Origin: a virus
Length of the DNA stretch: 64,000 nucleotides
Reading direction: 5' to 3' (one strand)
IMG/VR virus record: IMGVR_UViG_3300043598_000012
Span: 1-64,000 of that record
The first letter of the stretch is position 1, and the number at the start of each line of letters is the position of its first letter. Below, piece after piece: positions 34,899 to 43,270 of the stretch. Made by a program: the position numbers and the translations under genes. The notes below the pieces were generated by a model that saw nothing but the letters and a program-made list of their open reading frames with translations, did no database searches and was not told where the DNA came from.

Positions 34899-35143
34899 GG
34901 CTCATCACAGCAGCCATAGGAGGTGCCATCGCCGGAGGAGTCATGGCGTGCTCTGCCAGTTCTGGCGCTGATGTCTCTGACGTCAAGACGGACAGCTTCG
35001 AGCTGGACCTTCGAGAGCCAGGCATCCAGGTCGCGGACTTCGTGAACGAGCACGGCAAGCCGTGCACCGTCGTCGGCGAGCGTGCAGGTGATGGCGGAGA
35101 CGGCGTGTCGCTCTCCCTTTCCTGCGACTGGAGTGCTCGATGA
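34895..35143 (+). CDS. Putative lipoprotein
   Basis: 82 aa from GTG. A short signal peptide (RLITAAIGGAIAGG) ends in the lipobox VMAC, with Cys19 as the lipidated residue. The mature part has two further cysteines. Phage lipoproteins often block superinfection at the membrane; that role here is inferred. Confidence 0.6.
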   Translation: MRLITAAIGGAIAGGVMACSASSGADVSDVKTDSFELDLREPGIQVADFVNEHGKPCTVVGERAGDGGDGVSLSLSCDWSAR

Positions 35144-35289
35144 GCTCTCGAGAGATCGTCGCAGTCATCCTCATGGTGGCAGCAGCAGCGGTGCTCGCCA
35201 ACGGAGGACACGTGTGGGCCGCTGCTGCTGTGCTCATCTTCGGCGGCATCATCGCAGCAGCGAGTGGGAGCTCTGGGCACGATGGCTGA
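35140..35289 (+). CDS. 49-aa membrane protein
   Basis: ATG overlaps the previous stop. Two hydrophobic segments (IVAVILMVAAAAVLA and WAAAAVLIFGGIIAAA) separated by NGGH form a helical hairpin. Follows the lipoprotein, so both may act at the envelope. Confidence 0.5.
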   Translation: MSSREIVAVILMVAAAAVLANGGHVWAAAAVLIFGGIIAAASGSSGHDG

Positions 35290-35443
35290 GGGCTACGACG
35301 TAGAGCTCTCTGACGCCAACGGCGAGATCTTCACCGCCACGCTCTACTCCGAAGATCAGTTCGAGCGGGTCAAGCGAGCCAACGAGTCGGGACTACTCAA
35401 GGTGCGCACATTCATCATCGAGCACAACAAGAGAGAGGTCTGA
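35282..35443 (+). CDS. 53-aa protein of unknown function
   Basis: ATG 35282 lies inside the previous gene (eight-base overlap); the stop shares a base with the next ATG. Beta-alpha pattern (YDVELSDANGEIFTATLY). No family. Confidence 0.45.
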   Translation: MAEGYDVELSDANGEIFTATLYSEDQFERVKRANESGLLKVRTFIIEHNKREV

Positions 35444-35829
35444 TGAGCGCTGTTCGAGAGCGTCCGCCGGTCATGCGCCATGGCCAGACCACCTCGTTTC
35501 ACGTGGGCGAGGCCAAGGGCTACATGACCGTCAACCTGTCGGAGGATGGCAGGCCCATCGAGATCTTTCTGAAGCTCGCCAAGCAGGGTTCCACCCTCTC
35601 CGGCATCTTCGACTCGCTCGCCATCCTCATCAGCCACTCGCTACAGCGGGGCGTTGGCGTCGAAGAGATCTGCGACTCGCTCATCGGGCTCCGCTTCGAG
35701 CCTTGGGGGCAGACCAACGACCCTGACATCCCTGAGGCACGTTCGATCAGCGACTACATCGGTCGTCGGCTCGCGCTCGACTACGTGGACTGGGAGGTCG
35801 CTTCCGAGCTCCTCCAGAAGCACCAGTGA
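35443..35829 (+). CDS. Stand-alone C-terminal (TSCPD) domain of B12-dependent ribonucleotide reductase
   Basis: 128 aa. HVGEAKGYMTVNL, DGRPIEIFLKLAKQGST, FDSLAILISHSLQRG and RFEPWGQTNDPDIPEA follow the C-terminal TSCPD region of class II ribonucleotide reductases, here encoded alone. No catalytic reductase subunit is in the window. It might modulate a host or separately encoded reductase. Tightly packed in the dCTP deaminase operon. Confidence 0.7.
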   Translation: MSAVRERPPVMRHGQTTSFHVGEAKGYMTVNLSEDGRPIEIFLKLAKQGSTLSGIFDSLAILISHSLQRGVGVEEICDSLIGLRFEPWGQTNDPDIPEARSISDYIGRRLALDYVDWEVASELLQKHQ

Positions 35830-36386
35830 CCTGCATCGCAGCCGTCGCTGGTGAAGACGGCACCGTGTACATGGGCGGGGACTCCGCAGGGATCGACTCG
35901 CGTCTCGACCTTGGCATCCACGCTGAGACCAAGGTGTGGCGCTCAGGTCCGGCGCTCTTCGGGGCGTGTGGCTCCTTCCGAGTCGCCCAGCTCATCCGCA
36001 ACAAGATGCACGTGCCGACCTACGAGCCGGGTGACGATGTCTGGCCCTACCTGGTCGGCCCGTTCATCGACGCCATGCGTGAGTCGCTGGCCATGGGCGG
36101 AGCCCTGGCGCAGTGGCTGGAAGATGCTAACGAGTCGATGTTCGGCAGCTTCGTGGTGGCCGTCGGCGGCAGGGTCTTTGAGATGTACGAGGACTTCGGC
36201 GTCGGAGAGCTTGTGCACGGCTACGCCGCAGTGGGTTGCGGAGCTCCGATGGCTGTCGGTTCCTTGGCGACCACCGAGCACCTTCGAGTAGGCCCCAAGC
36301 GTCGAGTCGAACTTGCTCTAGAGGCAGCGGAGCGACACAGCGGAGGGGTGCGAGGCCCCATGCATATTGAGAAGCTCCCTGCATGA
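35826..36386 (+). CDS. Ntn-hydrolase resembling proteasome beta/HslV
   Basis: 186 aa from GTG. The start MTCIAAVAGEDGTVYMGGDS has Thr2, which would become the N-terminal nucleophile after Met removal. Asp19 (GGDS) and Lys36 (AETKVW) match the Asp17/Lys33 pair of proteasome subunits in order. Substrate unknown: protein or amide hydrolysis. Overlaps neighbours by four bases each side. Confidence 0.65.
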   Translation: MTCIAAVAGEDGTVYMGGDSAGIDSRLDLGIHAETKVWRSGPALFGACGSFRVAQLIRNKMHVPTYEPGDDVWPYLVGPFIDAMRESLAMGGALAQWLEDANESMFGSFVVAVGGRVFEMYEDFGVGELVHGYAAVGCGAPMAVGSLATTEHLRVGPKRRVELALEAAERHSGGVRGPMHIEKLPA

Positions 36387-36964
36387 CTCTTCCTGACCAC
36401 GAGATCGAAGCGGCGGTGCGCAGCCACAACCTGGGCATCGAGCCATTCAACGAGGAACAGCTCCAGCCTGCGAGCTACGACTTGCGGTTGGATCGCTACT
36501 TCCGCCGAGTGCGTGGTGCAGCTTCTGAGGCGCGGCTCGTGGACCCCGCTAAGGACCAGGACTGGACTGTCGAGGCGCACCCTGTGCACCGTGGCGGCAG
36601 GCCTATGATCGGCTTGGAACCTAACAAGATGCTGCTGGCGAGCACTGTGGAGCGGATCCGGATGCCCGCCCACCTCGTCGCCCGTGTTGAGGGCAAGAGC
36701 TCGCTGGCTCGGCTAGGCCTGTTCGTGCACGTCACGGCAGGCTTCATCGACCCAGGCTTCGAAGGTCACATCACGCTGGAGCTCTACTGCGGCAACGGGC
36801 GGGGCATCATCCTCTACCCCGGCATGCCCATTGCTCAGATCGCTTTCGACCGGATGGACTCGCCACCCCGCCAGGTGTACGCCGGGAAGTACCAGGGCTC
36901 CAACGAGCCTGGGCCAGTGCCTTCTAGGTACCACCAGAACTTCCCACTCAAGGAGATGACATGA
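36383..36964 (+). CDS. dcd: dCTP deaminase (possibly bifunctional)
   Basis: 193 aa. EGKSSLARLGLFVHVTAG (residues 103-120) and IDPGFEGHITLE (122-133, Glu133 catalytic) are the dCTP deaminase motifs. Converts dCTP to dUTP, or to dUMP in bifunctional forms. No separate dUTPase is seen. This would feed the ThyA-fold enzyme. Confidence 0.85.
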   Translation: MTLPDHEIEAAVRSHNLGIEPFNEEQLQPASYDLRLDRYFRRVRGAASEARLVDPAKDQDWTVEAHPVHRGGRPMIGLEPNKMLLASTVERIRMPAHLVARVEGKSSLARLGLFVHVTAGFIDPGFEGHITLELYCGNGRGIILYPGMPIAQIAFDRMDSPPRQVYAGKYQGSNEPGPVPSRYHQNFPLKEMT

Positions 36965-37206
36965 ATAACGGCGACAAGGTCAAGGACAAGATCACGGGCT
37001 TTGAGGGCACCGTGACCGGGCGGGTCGAGTACATCACCGGCTGCAACCAGCTGTTGGTGCAGCCATCTTCCAAGGACGGCACTGAGATGCCCAAGTCGTC
37101 TTGGATCGACGAGGACCGTTGCGAGCTCGTCGTGGCCATGTTCGTCGACCCCAACACGCTCCAGAAGCGCAACCCTGGCTTCGGCGAGCCTGCTCCGATC
37201 CGATGA
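36961..37206 (+). CDS. Small SH3/KOW-like protein
   Basis: 81 aa, ATGA overlap. GDKVKDKITGFEGTVTGRVEYI then TGCNQLLVQP is a small beta-barrel pattern common among phage proteins of unknown function. Similar GDRV-type barrels recur in this window. Confidence 0.55.
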   Translation: MNNGDKVKDKITGFEGTVTGRVEYITGCNQLLVQPSSKDGTEMPKSSWIDEDRCELVVAMFVDPNTLQKRNPGFGEPAPIR

Positions 37207-37400
37207 AGTACTTCATGAGCGATGCCGAGATCGCCAACCGCAAGAAGGCTCGTTGCGACATCCTCGATGCCGTCAACAAGGGCCGGGACAAGCCTCTTCG
37301 CATGCGCCACATCCAGCGAGCAGCGCACGTCGCCCGCCATCAGAAGCTCGTCAAGAAGAACGTGCTGGTGGCAGTGGGGTTCAACCCAACCAGCCGGTGA
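37203..37400 (+). CDS. 65-aa basic helical protein
   Basis: ATG overlaps the previous stop. Lys/Arg-rich throughout (MRHIQRAAHVARHQKLVKK). Unknown role; part of the dCTP deaminase operon. Confidence 0.5.
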   Translation: MKYFMSDAEIANRKKARCDILDAVNKGRDKPLRMRHIQRAAHVARHQKLVKKNVLVAVGFNPTSR

Positions 37401-37591
37401 GGGCGGAGCCAGGGGATCGAGTTCTGTTGCGAGGAGATCACCCCTACTGCGGGCATACAGGTTCCGTAACAGAACCTTTGCACTCTACGGCAGCAGGTCA
37501 GGCCATCAAAGTGCGTGTTGATGGTGGACCTGAGGTCTACGCCTTCGGCGATCAATGGACGGGCACACCCAAGGGAAGAAGTGTTCAGTGA
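37397..37591 (+). CDS. 64-aa beta-barrel-like protein
   Basis: GTG overlaps the previous stop. AEPGDRVLLRGDHPYCGHTG is an SH3/KOW-like opening. Ends four bases into the oxidoreductase gene. Confidence 0.5.
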   Translation: MRAEPGDRVLLRGDHPYCGHTGSVTEPLHSTAAGQAIKVRVDGGPEVYAFGDQWTGTPKGRSVQ

Positions 37592-38514
37592 GAGTTCACC
37601 TGGAAGGGTTCGGGCTTATGGGCAGCCTGCTGGCCCCTCACCTAGAGGACGTTGGTATCGAATTCACTTTCCACGACATCGGTGAAGAGCGAGTGCAGAG
37701 CTGGCGGGCAAGCACCGGCGCCATCATGCCTTTTGGGGACGAAGACTCCATGCAAGGGTTGGAGGACTGGCGGCAGATGGTTCGCTGCAAGGGTACGTTC
37801 CGGGAGCTCTACCTACCACACATCCAGCGAGCTCGGTTCTGCTATTACAGCCAGAACCCTCCGCACGGTGGGGCCAAGTTTGGTGTGGAGGAGATCGCCA
37901 AGGTTGGCGGTGTGCGCATCAGCAACAAGCACAGCTTCCACATTGACGCTCAGCAGGTGGTAGAAATTGCCCGCAGCCACTACCGAAAGCAGCGTCTCGC
38001 CCATCGCCCATCCAAGAAGGCTGACGATGATCTGCTCATCGTGACGCATGGATGGCGTCCGAACACCATCGGCGCCTACTCGTGGGGTTGGAGTGCCATT
38101 GTTACTGCCAGGATGAGTGATGAATTGCAGATCGCCTTAGGCTTTGGGGAGGGTTGCTTCTACCTGCGCAACGGATATCAGGTTTGTTACCTTTACCCTG
38201 TGGGGCGGACGGGCGCCTTTTACGCAGGAACCACACTTGTGACTCAGAAGAACGGCCCCAAGGACCTCGACCCTGAGCCGCACTACAGGCGATGGGCAAA
38301 CCAGCTAGAGAACTTCTCTGGAGGCCACCTCGCTGTCCGAGAACTGCTTCCGAACACTCTGCGGCAAGCCTGGCGCCCTAAGCCTCGCGACGACCAGAGC
38401 GAGCTTGTATGGAGGCGAGGCAGCACGGTCTACTTCCGGCCTGCGGCAGGTAACGGGATCAGGCTTTTCCCGCTCTACCTCGACGCCCTGTTGGCCGAGC
38501 TCGGGGTACGATAG
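37588..38514 (+). CDS. FAD-dependent oxidoreductase-like protein
   Basis: 308 aa from GTG. A Rossmann dinucleotide-binding loop GFGLMGS at residues 7-13 is followed by an acidic strand end (FTFHDI) and WRASTGAIMPFGD, a D-amino-acid-oxidase-like pattern. RPKPRDD and NGIRLFPLYLDALL lie at the end. FAD enzymes accompany amino acid:DNA transferases in phages with hypermodified thymine; cofactor and substrate are unproven. Confidence 0.55.
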   Translation: MRVHLEGFGLMGSLLAPHLEDVGIEFTFHDIGEERVQSWRASTGAIMPFGDEDSMQGLEDWRQMVRCKGTFRELYLPHIQRARFCYYSQNPPHGGAKFGVEEIAKVGGVRISNKHSFHIDAQQVVEIARSHYRKQRLAHRPSKKADDDLLIVTHGWRPNTIGAYSWGWSAIVTARMSDELQIALGFGEGCFYLRNGYQVCYLYPVGRTGAFYAGTTLVTQKNGPKDLDPEPHYRRWANQLENFSGGHLAVRELLPNTLRQAWRPKPRDDQSELVWRRGSTVYFRPAAGNGIRLFPLYLDALLAELGVR

Positions 38515-38542
38515 TACAGAGCCGACTTAACCGGGAGTGCAA

Positions 38543-38785
38543 ATGCCGAACGAAGAGAACTACGTGGACCGCACCTACAAGGTTAGGGAGAAGATCGCTC
38601 CTGGCCTGCATGAGGGCGTCACCTTCACGGTGCTACATCAAGACGACGCCGGATTGATCGTAGGGGTGCCCGAGGAGCGCCCAGTGGTGAAGGCTGAGGG
38701 GATCTCCAAGGAGGAGATGGACACCAACCACCGCATCCCCGTCTCCGCTCTCGGGAAGTGCGATGGGGTCACTGATGGCGAGTGA
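38543..38785 (+). CDS. Small protein of unknown function
   Basis: 80 aa from ATG 38543, CGGGAG upstream. A possible -10 (TACGAT at about 38508) precedes it with a normal leader. Beta-rich (HEGVTFTVLHQDDAGLIVG). No family. Confidence 0.5.
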   Translation: MPNEENYVDRTYKVREKIAPGLHEGVTFTVLHQDDAGLIVGVPEERPVVKAEGISKEEMDTNHRIPVSALGKCDGVTDGE

Positions 38786-39293
38786 CATCCAGCCCATCAG
38801 TGGCGAGGAGTTTCGGCAGCTCGGCTACCTCCAGGAAGTCAACCGTCAGGTGCTGCATCCGCTCGGGCTCGCGCTCTACAACGACCAGGGTTGGAGCAGG
38901 GAGCGAGTCGAGAAGCTGCTCCAGGAGCAAGGTGTCCAGTTCGGCGAGGACGCCATCGACAACATCATGACCTTCCTGGCTCGTGCTGGCCTCATGGAGG
39001 AGCACATCGCCGGAGCTCTCGACGATCGGAGCGACCCCGAGGGTTGGCAGTTCGCTGTGCGAGCCGACCACCTCGAAGAGGACATGGCGGAGTTCACCCG
39101 CAAGCGGATCAACATCGAGGGTGAGTGGACCAGCCGGTCGCTCACTCGCATCGCCAACCTTGGCTACATCGTTCAGGAGGACATCCACGTCCCTGGCATG
39201 CAGCCGCTAGCCTTCGGCGAGGATGATGAGCCAGTTGACGATGAACCAGAAGTTGGTTCTGTCGATTCTGCCTCGCTTCCGGAGGGATCGTGA
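38775..39293 (+). CDS. Phage protein of unknown function, acidic tail
   Basis: 172 aa from ATG 38775; ATG 38763 adds four residues. EEFRQLGYLQEVNRQVLHPLG begins a conserved segment I have seen in actinophage genomes without known function. The last 25 residues are Asp/Glu-rich. Confidence 0.6.
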   Translation: MASDIQPISGEEFRQLGYLQEVNRQVLHPLGLALYNDQGWSRERVEKLLQEQGVQFGEDAIDNIMTFLARAGLMEEHIAGALDDRSDPEGWQFAVRADHLEEDMAEFTRKRINIEGEWTSRSLTRIANLGYIVQEDIHVPGMQPLAFGEDDEPVDDEPEVGSVDSASLPEGS

Positions 39294-39616
39294 GCGAGCC
39301 CACCTACTCTAGAGAGGTGCTCGTCGACCTGTGCGAGCGGGCAGCTGTCCCTGTAGACCACTGGCACGACCGCGACTCAGCGGGGGCTCAGAAGCAGGTG
39401 GGCGAGGCCTTGATGCTCCTCAAGGCTGGGTGCGATTTCTCTATGAGCGAGGATCCCGTCACGGACGAGAAGACCGTCTGGATCAGGGTTGTCTACCCAG
39501 GGTTCAACGCCTTCGAGTGTGGTCGGGATCGTGCCGACGGATACTGGGATGATGACACCTTCTACATCCCCACCAACGTGCGGCTCGCTCGCTCAGAAGG
39601 CAAGGACTGGTACTGA
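39290..39616 (+). CDS. Protein of unknown function
   Basis: 108 aa from GTG, overlapping the previous stop. KVGEALMLLKAGCDFSM-like centre and FNAFECGRDRADGYWDDD are the distinct parts. No catalytic motif recognised. Four-gene translational chain with its neighbours. Confidence 0.55.
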   Translation: MSEPTYSREVLVDLCERAAVPVDHWHDRDSAGAQKQVGEALMLLKAGCDFSMSEDPVTDEKTVWIRVVYPGFNAFECGRDRADGYWDDDTFYIPTNVRLARSEGKDWY

Positions 39617-39894
39617 TGGGTCTCGTTGGCGCCATGGCCTACCCGCACGCGCTACGAGCAGGGCAGAAGGTGATCTGGGATCAGCGTGATGGTGTGGCGA
39701 CCGTCCTCGTGGTAAAGGACGTGAAGCGCATCACCGTCGAGCACGCTCGTCCGTTCTATGAGGGTAGGCACGGAGTCCGAGATGCCGACTTCACACATGT
39801 TGTGGTGAACTTCAAGGGGCTGCCATGGCCGGTGATCTTCGGGCACATGCAATCGGTGTCCGTGTTCGAACAGCAGTTCCGAGGAGATGACTGA
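39616..39894 (+). CDS. Protein of unknown function
   Basis: 92 aa; start and stop each share one base with the neighbours. Beta-rich, AGQKVIWDQRDGVATVLVV like a KOW/SH3 barrel. Directly precedes the P-loop DNA-kinase-like gene. Confidence 0.5.
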   Translation: MGLVGAMAYPHALRAGQKVIWDQRDGVATVLVVKDVKRITVEHARPFYEGRHGVRDADFTHVVVNFKGLPWPVIFGHMQSVSVFEQQFRGDD

Positions 39895-40460
39895 TGAAGC
39901 GTTACATGTGTTACATCGTGGGAGAACCTGGCAGCGGCAAGACAACGCTGTGCCGAGAGTTCACATCTGACCTTCGCAAGAAGGTCAAGACTGTCCCCTA
40001 CGTGAGCTATACTCACTTCGGCAAGGAGACCATGGAGCTCGGCCACGATCGGGAGACATTCGGGGGTACTGATGCTCTCGGGATGGCTGCCCAGAACCAT
40101 GTGCTGGAGTTCCTGCGTAACGGACCTGGCGCCGAGTACCGCTACATCCTGGCGGAGGGGGACCGGCTTGCCAACGCCAAGTTCTTCGAGGCGGTGCGGG
40201 GCATGGGCATCGACCTGAACGTCTACGCCTTGCTACCTCCGGCCAAGGTCATCGAGCGTCGTCGAGCTGCCCGCAACGCATCCATTGGCAAGGAGCAGAA
40301 CGAGCGGTGGCTGAAGACGAGGGCCACCAAGGTTGCCAACATTGTCCACGATTGGGTTCCACCAGAGCATCGGCTGACCCAAAGACCAGAAGAGGTCCTT
40401 CGGATCATACTGGCAGACGATCCGGTGGCGAAGCAGTTGGCTCGGATGCGCGACTCCTAG
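39894..40460 (+). CDS. P-loop kinase resembling 5-hydroxymethyl-dU DNA kinase
   Basis: 188 aa. Walker A GEPGSGKTT at residues 10-18, a GTD motif at 58-60 followed by ALGM, and AEGDRL at 87-92. This order (P-loop, GTD-x-L-x-M, EGDRL) is the one I associate with phage kinases that phosphorylate 5-hydroxymethyl-dU in DNA as the first activation step. A nucleoside kinase is the alternative. Confidence 0.55.
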   Translation: MKRYMCYIVGEPGSGKTTLCREFTSDLRKKVKTVPYVSYTHFGKETMELGHDRETFGGTDALGMAAQNHVLEFLRNGPGAEYRYILAEGDRLANAKFFEAVRGMGIDLNVYALLPPAKVIERRRAARNASIGKEQNERWLKTRATKVANIVHDWVPPEHRLTQRPEEVLRIILADDPVAKQLARMRDS

Positions 40461-40497
40461 TTGGAGTTGTCTGATTCGGTTGTCCTATGCTGTTGTC

Positions 40498-40956
40498 GTG
40501 GAGCTCAAGACGTGTAGCAAATGCAAAGAGAAGAAGCCAATCAGCGAGTTCCACCTCGTGCGCAAAAGCGGTACACAACGGTTCTCTCGATGCAAGCCGT
40601 GCAGGCTACAGGACCAACGCGATTGGTATTCTAGGTTGTCTTCAGAGGAGCGGCGAGCTCGGCAAAAGGCGCCCGAAAGAAACCGAGACCTGCACCTTCG
40701 TCGCACTTATGGAATCACGCTTGCAGAGTTCAATGCCATGTTGCGCCACCAACGAGGACGCTGTGCTATCTGCCGCACCAAGGAGCCAGGTGGCAGGTCT
40801 CGTCACAAGCACGGTTGGTTCGTTGACCATTGTCACAAGACCGGTAAAGTGCGAGGTCTCTTGTGCAGTGACTGCAATTTGCGCCTACTTCCTGGAGCTA
40901 AGGACAGCGTGAAGATCCTTCGAGCGGCCGTCGCGTATCTGGAGCGGACATCGTGA
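40498..40956 (+). CDS. Endonuclease VII-type HNH nuclease (homing-type)
   Basis: 152 aa from GTG 40498. N-terminal CSKCKEKK...CKPCR ribbon, YGITLAEFNAMLRHQRGRCAI module and VDHCHKTGKVRGLLCSDCN active site. TATGCT ends six bases before GTG. Closely similar to the minus-strand HNH gene at 48.4-48.9 kb, so one is probably a copy of the other. Confidence 0.8.
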   Translation: MELKTCSKCKEKKPISEFHLVRKSGTQRFSRCKPCRLQDQRDWYSRLSSEERRARQKAPERNRDLHLRRTYGITLAEFNAMLRHQRGRCAICRTKEPGGRSRHKHGWFVDHCHKTGKVRGLLCSDCNLRLLPGAKDSVKILRAAVAYLERTS

Positions 40957-42749
40957 GGATTTGGCTCGCAAAGAAGGATGAGGCACGGGAGCGGCACGTA
41001 GTTGTCGACCTGAACGCTACGGAGGAGAGCGAGTTCATCTTCGTAGTGCGGCGGTTCGTGCTGCCCGAGGGCGTACAGCCTTGGCGAGAGCGGAGTCCCG
41101 CAGGTACCAAGGTTCGCTATCGCTTTGGGATGAGGTGGCTGGACCGACTCATCATGACCTTCCCAGTAGCGGAGCGGTCAGCAGCCATCGATGCCAAGCT
41201 CGCAGCGGACAGCCAGGCACACCTACATCGTCTGAAGAACCCTCCCACGTTCTCGGCGCCCAGCTTCCGAGAGCATGCTCGCACAGGGCGCCACAAGGAC
41301 GGCACACCCTTCACGCTCTACCCACATCAGCTCGTGAGCATCTCCAACGGCTTGCGGGATCCCCGACACATGGTCAACCTGGGTATGGGGTTGGGCAAGA
41401 CAGCCATCGGCTGGGCCATGGCCTGCAAGCTTCGGCCCAAGCGCATGGCCATCATCACCACCTACGGCGGTAAGGCGGTGTGGGAAGACGAGATGGCAGA
41501 GTGGACTCACATCCGCCCAGACCGGCTCCAGGTGGTTGACGGCACAGCCGCTAAGCGCCGAGACCAGATCGGTCAGTTCATGGAGGCTGACCCCAACGAG
41601 GCACGCATCCTGGCCTTCAACTGGGATCTCCTCCGTCTACACCCGGAGATGGCAGACGTCGTGTTCGACTTCATGGTGGTTGACGAGTTCCACCGAGCCA
41701 AGAACCACGAGGCAGCGGTGACGGAGGCTTTCCTCAAGCTGCGAGCGCACCGAGAATTGCTGCTTTCGGGGACTCCCATGATCAACCGTACCGAGGAGCT
41801 CTGGACTCCCCTGCACCGTGTGTGTAGGCGCCGAGACAGCCTCCGGCCGACGGACACCAACAGCAAGTATCCCTCCTCGTGGCTGTTCAACAAAACGCTG
41901 CGCATCAAGTTCGGGGGCAGTGATAGCCTGCTGGGTCGCAACCCCGACTTCATGGAGATGATCAAGCAGGACCTCGACGATCACTCCACTCGTTTCCGTC
42001 GCGATCAGGTGGATCAGGACCTGCCAGAAGTTATTCCGTTTACGGTGAAGGTGCGACTCACCTCCGAGCAGCGGAAACTCTATAACAAGATCCGTGATGA
42101 GTTCAAACTGGAATTGGAGGATGGCCGCACTCACACGGTAAGCGATGCACGCGCCCTGATCACTCGATTGAAGCAGGCCTGTTGGAGCCCCGAGCTCTAC
42201 GGAGGATCGCAAAAGAGCGCCAAGGTCGATGAGCTCCGAGGGATCGTGCGAGACCTTGTAGACGCTGGGGAGAAGGCCATCCTCTTCTCCCAGTGGAGCA
42301 AGGCCACTCGCATCCTTCAGCGTGAGTTCGGACACTACGGGATCGCCTACGTCGATGGCGGAATCAATGCAGCTAAACGGAAGTTGGAAGCGAAGCGGTT
42401 CAACACGGACCCCGATTGCAAGCTCTACATCGGCACTATCGGGGCTAACCGAGAGTCGATTACCCTGGGTGCAGCAACCAATGTTGTCTTTACTGACAAG
42501 GAATGGAGTGACGAGTATAACGACCAGGCTCGGGATCGCTCTGCATCCGGCGGTCTGCGAGGACTCGGCGTCAGCCACGTTAACCTCATCGAGCTGCTAG
42601 CCGAGGACACCGTGGACTTCGACATCGAAGCTGTGCTTGGACGCAAGAGCAATGAGTTCGACGTGGTGGTCGAGAGCGACGGAGGCAATCGGGCCAAGAA
42701 GAAGAGACGGCACCCGCTTACTTTTGACGAATTGATGGCGGCCATCTAG
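40953..42749 (+). CDS. SNF2-type superfamily 2 helicase
   Basis: 598 aa from GTG, overlapping the HNH stop. Motif I MGLGKT near 147-152, II VVDEFHRA near 242, III LLSGTP near 270, and helicase-C motifs ILFSQW and NDQARDRS. Unlike typical DEAD-box proteins this is SNF2-like and could remodel DNA-protein complexes or process forks. Ends the replication/repair region. Confidence 0.85.
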   Translation: MRIWLAKKDEARERHVVVDLNATEESEFIFVVRRFVLPEGVQPWRERSPAGTKVRYRFGMRWLDRLIMTFPVAERSAAIDAKLAADSQAHLHRLKNPPTFSAPSFREHARTGRHKDGTPFTLYPHQLVSISNGLRDPRHMVNLGMGLGKTAIGWAMACKLRPKRMAIITTYGGKAVWEDEMAEWTHIRPDRLQVVDGTAAKRRDQIGQFMEADPNEARILAFNWDLLRLHPEMADVVFDFMVVDEFHRAKNHEAAVTEAFLKLRAHRELLLSGTPMINRTEELWTPLHRVCRRRDSLRPTDTNSKYPSSWLFNKTLRIKFGGSDSLLGRNPDFMEMIKQDLDDHSTRFRRDQVDQDLPEVIPFTVKVRLTSEQRKLYNKIRDEFKLELEDGRTHTVSDARALITRLKQACWSPELYGGSQKSAKVDELRGIVRDLVDAGEKAILFSQWSKATRILQREFGHYGIAYVDGGINAAKRKLEAKRFNTDPDCKLYIGTIGANRESITLGAATNVVFTDKEWSDEYNDQARDRSASGGLRGLGVSHVNLIELLAEDTVDFDIEAVLGRKSNEFDVVVESDGGNRAKKKRRHPLTFDELMAAI

Positions 42750-42763
42750 CGTACCATGTCTCG

Positions 42764-42875
42764 GAGAGCCGCAGGTGTTTGCAACACTTCAACCCCATGG
42801 GGTAGATGAGCGACGGAGCCGTGATCCACTTGACCTCTGAGTGGTGCAGGCAGTAGAGGGGCGCCTGCGGCTCTC
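42764..42875 (+). terminator. Long inverted repeat with internal hairpins
   Basis: A 12-bp stem pairs 42764-42775 (GAGAGCCGCAGG) with 42864-42875, extended by a wobble and a G-C pair. The 88-base loop contains smaller inverted repeats (TGTTTGCAACA, ACCCCATGGGGT). It follows the helicase stop and precedes a leaderless promoter, so it may stop transcription or be a structured RNA. Confidence 0.5.
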
Positions 42876-42900
42876 GCTCCCAACTTGGCGAGCATTGGTG

Positions 42901-42912
42901 TAAGATGTGGCT
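42901..42912 (+). promoter_or_regulatory. Leaderless-type -10 box
   Basis: TAAGAT at 42901-42906 ends six bases before ATG 42913. The GGTAG and GTGCGA boxes of the full cassette are absent. Confidence 0.5.
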
Positions 42913-43209
42913 ATGACCACCGAAAAGGTTCAGCTGCTCGTTCTTCTCACCACCTCTGGGCCGTTGCCCATGGGCTACGCCGACAGTGACAGGGGCAAGG
43001 TGAGCCTGGGGCTCTCAGCGGCTCGCTACCAGCAAGCCAGGCTGGCGCACGGCCACCGCATCGTCGAGCTCTCTCAGCGCCGAGCTTCCTGGTGGATGTG
43101 CCACCAGATGTACGCAGAGCGGCAGATGATGATTGGGCATGCCTTGGCACGGCTCGAAGGCCGCACCTCCATGGGCTACGACGAGTGGCGGTGGGGTCGC
43201 TTCTCTTGA
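42913..43209 (+). CDS. Small protein of unknown function
   Basis: 98 aa. Opens with MTTEK. Helical with many Met, Arg and Trp residues (ASWWMCHQMYAERQMM). Stop TGA is followed directly by the GGTAG of cassette 2. Confidence 0.5.
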   Translation: MTTEKVQLLVLLTTSGPLPMGYADSDRGKVSLGLSAARYQQARLAHGHRIVELSQRRASWWMCHQMYAERQMMIGHALARLEGRTSMGYDEWRWGRFS

Positions 43210-43270
43210 GGTAGAGGTGTTCTTTCCAACAAGACGTGCGAAGTTGCCAACCGTGAGGCAAGATGTTCCT
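43210..43270 (+). promoter_or_regulatory. Conserved promoter cassette 2
   Basis: GGTAG 43210-43214, TTTCC 43223-43227, GTGCGA 43236-43241, 17 bp, CAAGAT 43259-43264, six bases, ATG 43271. Confidence 0.75.

Noticed and set aside
42764-42875. tRNA or tRNA-like gene
   Set aside because: The closing stem is 12 bp, there is no T-loop GTTCAA-type sequence and no cloverleaf of standard arm lengths.
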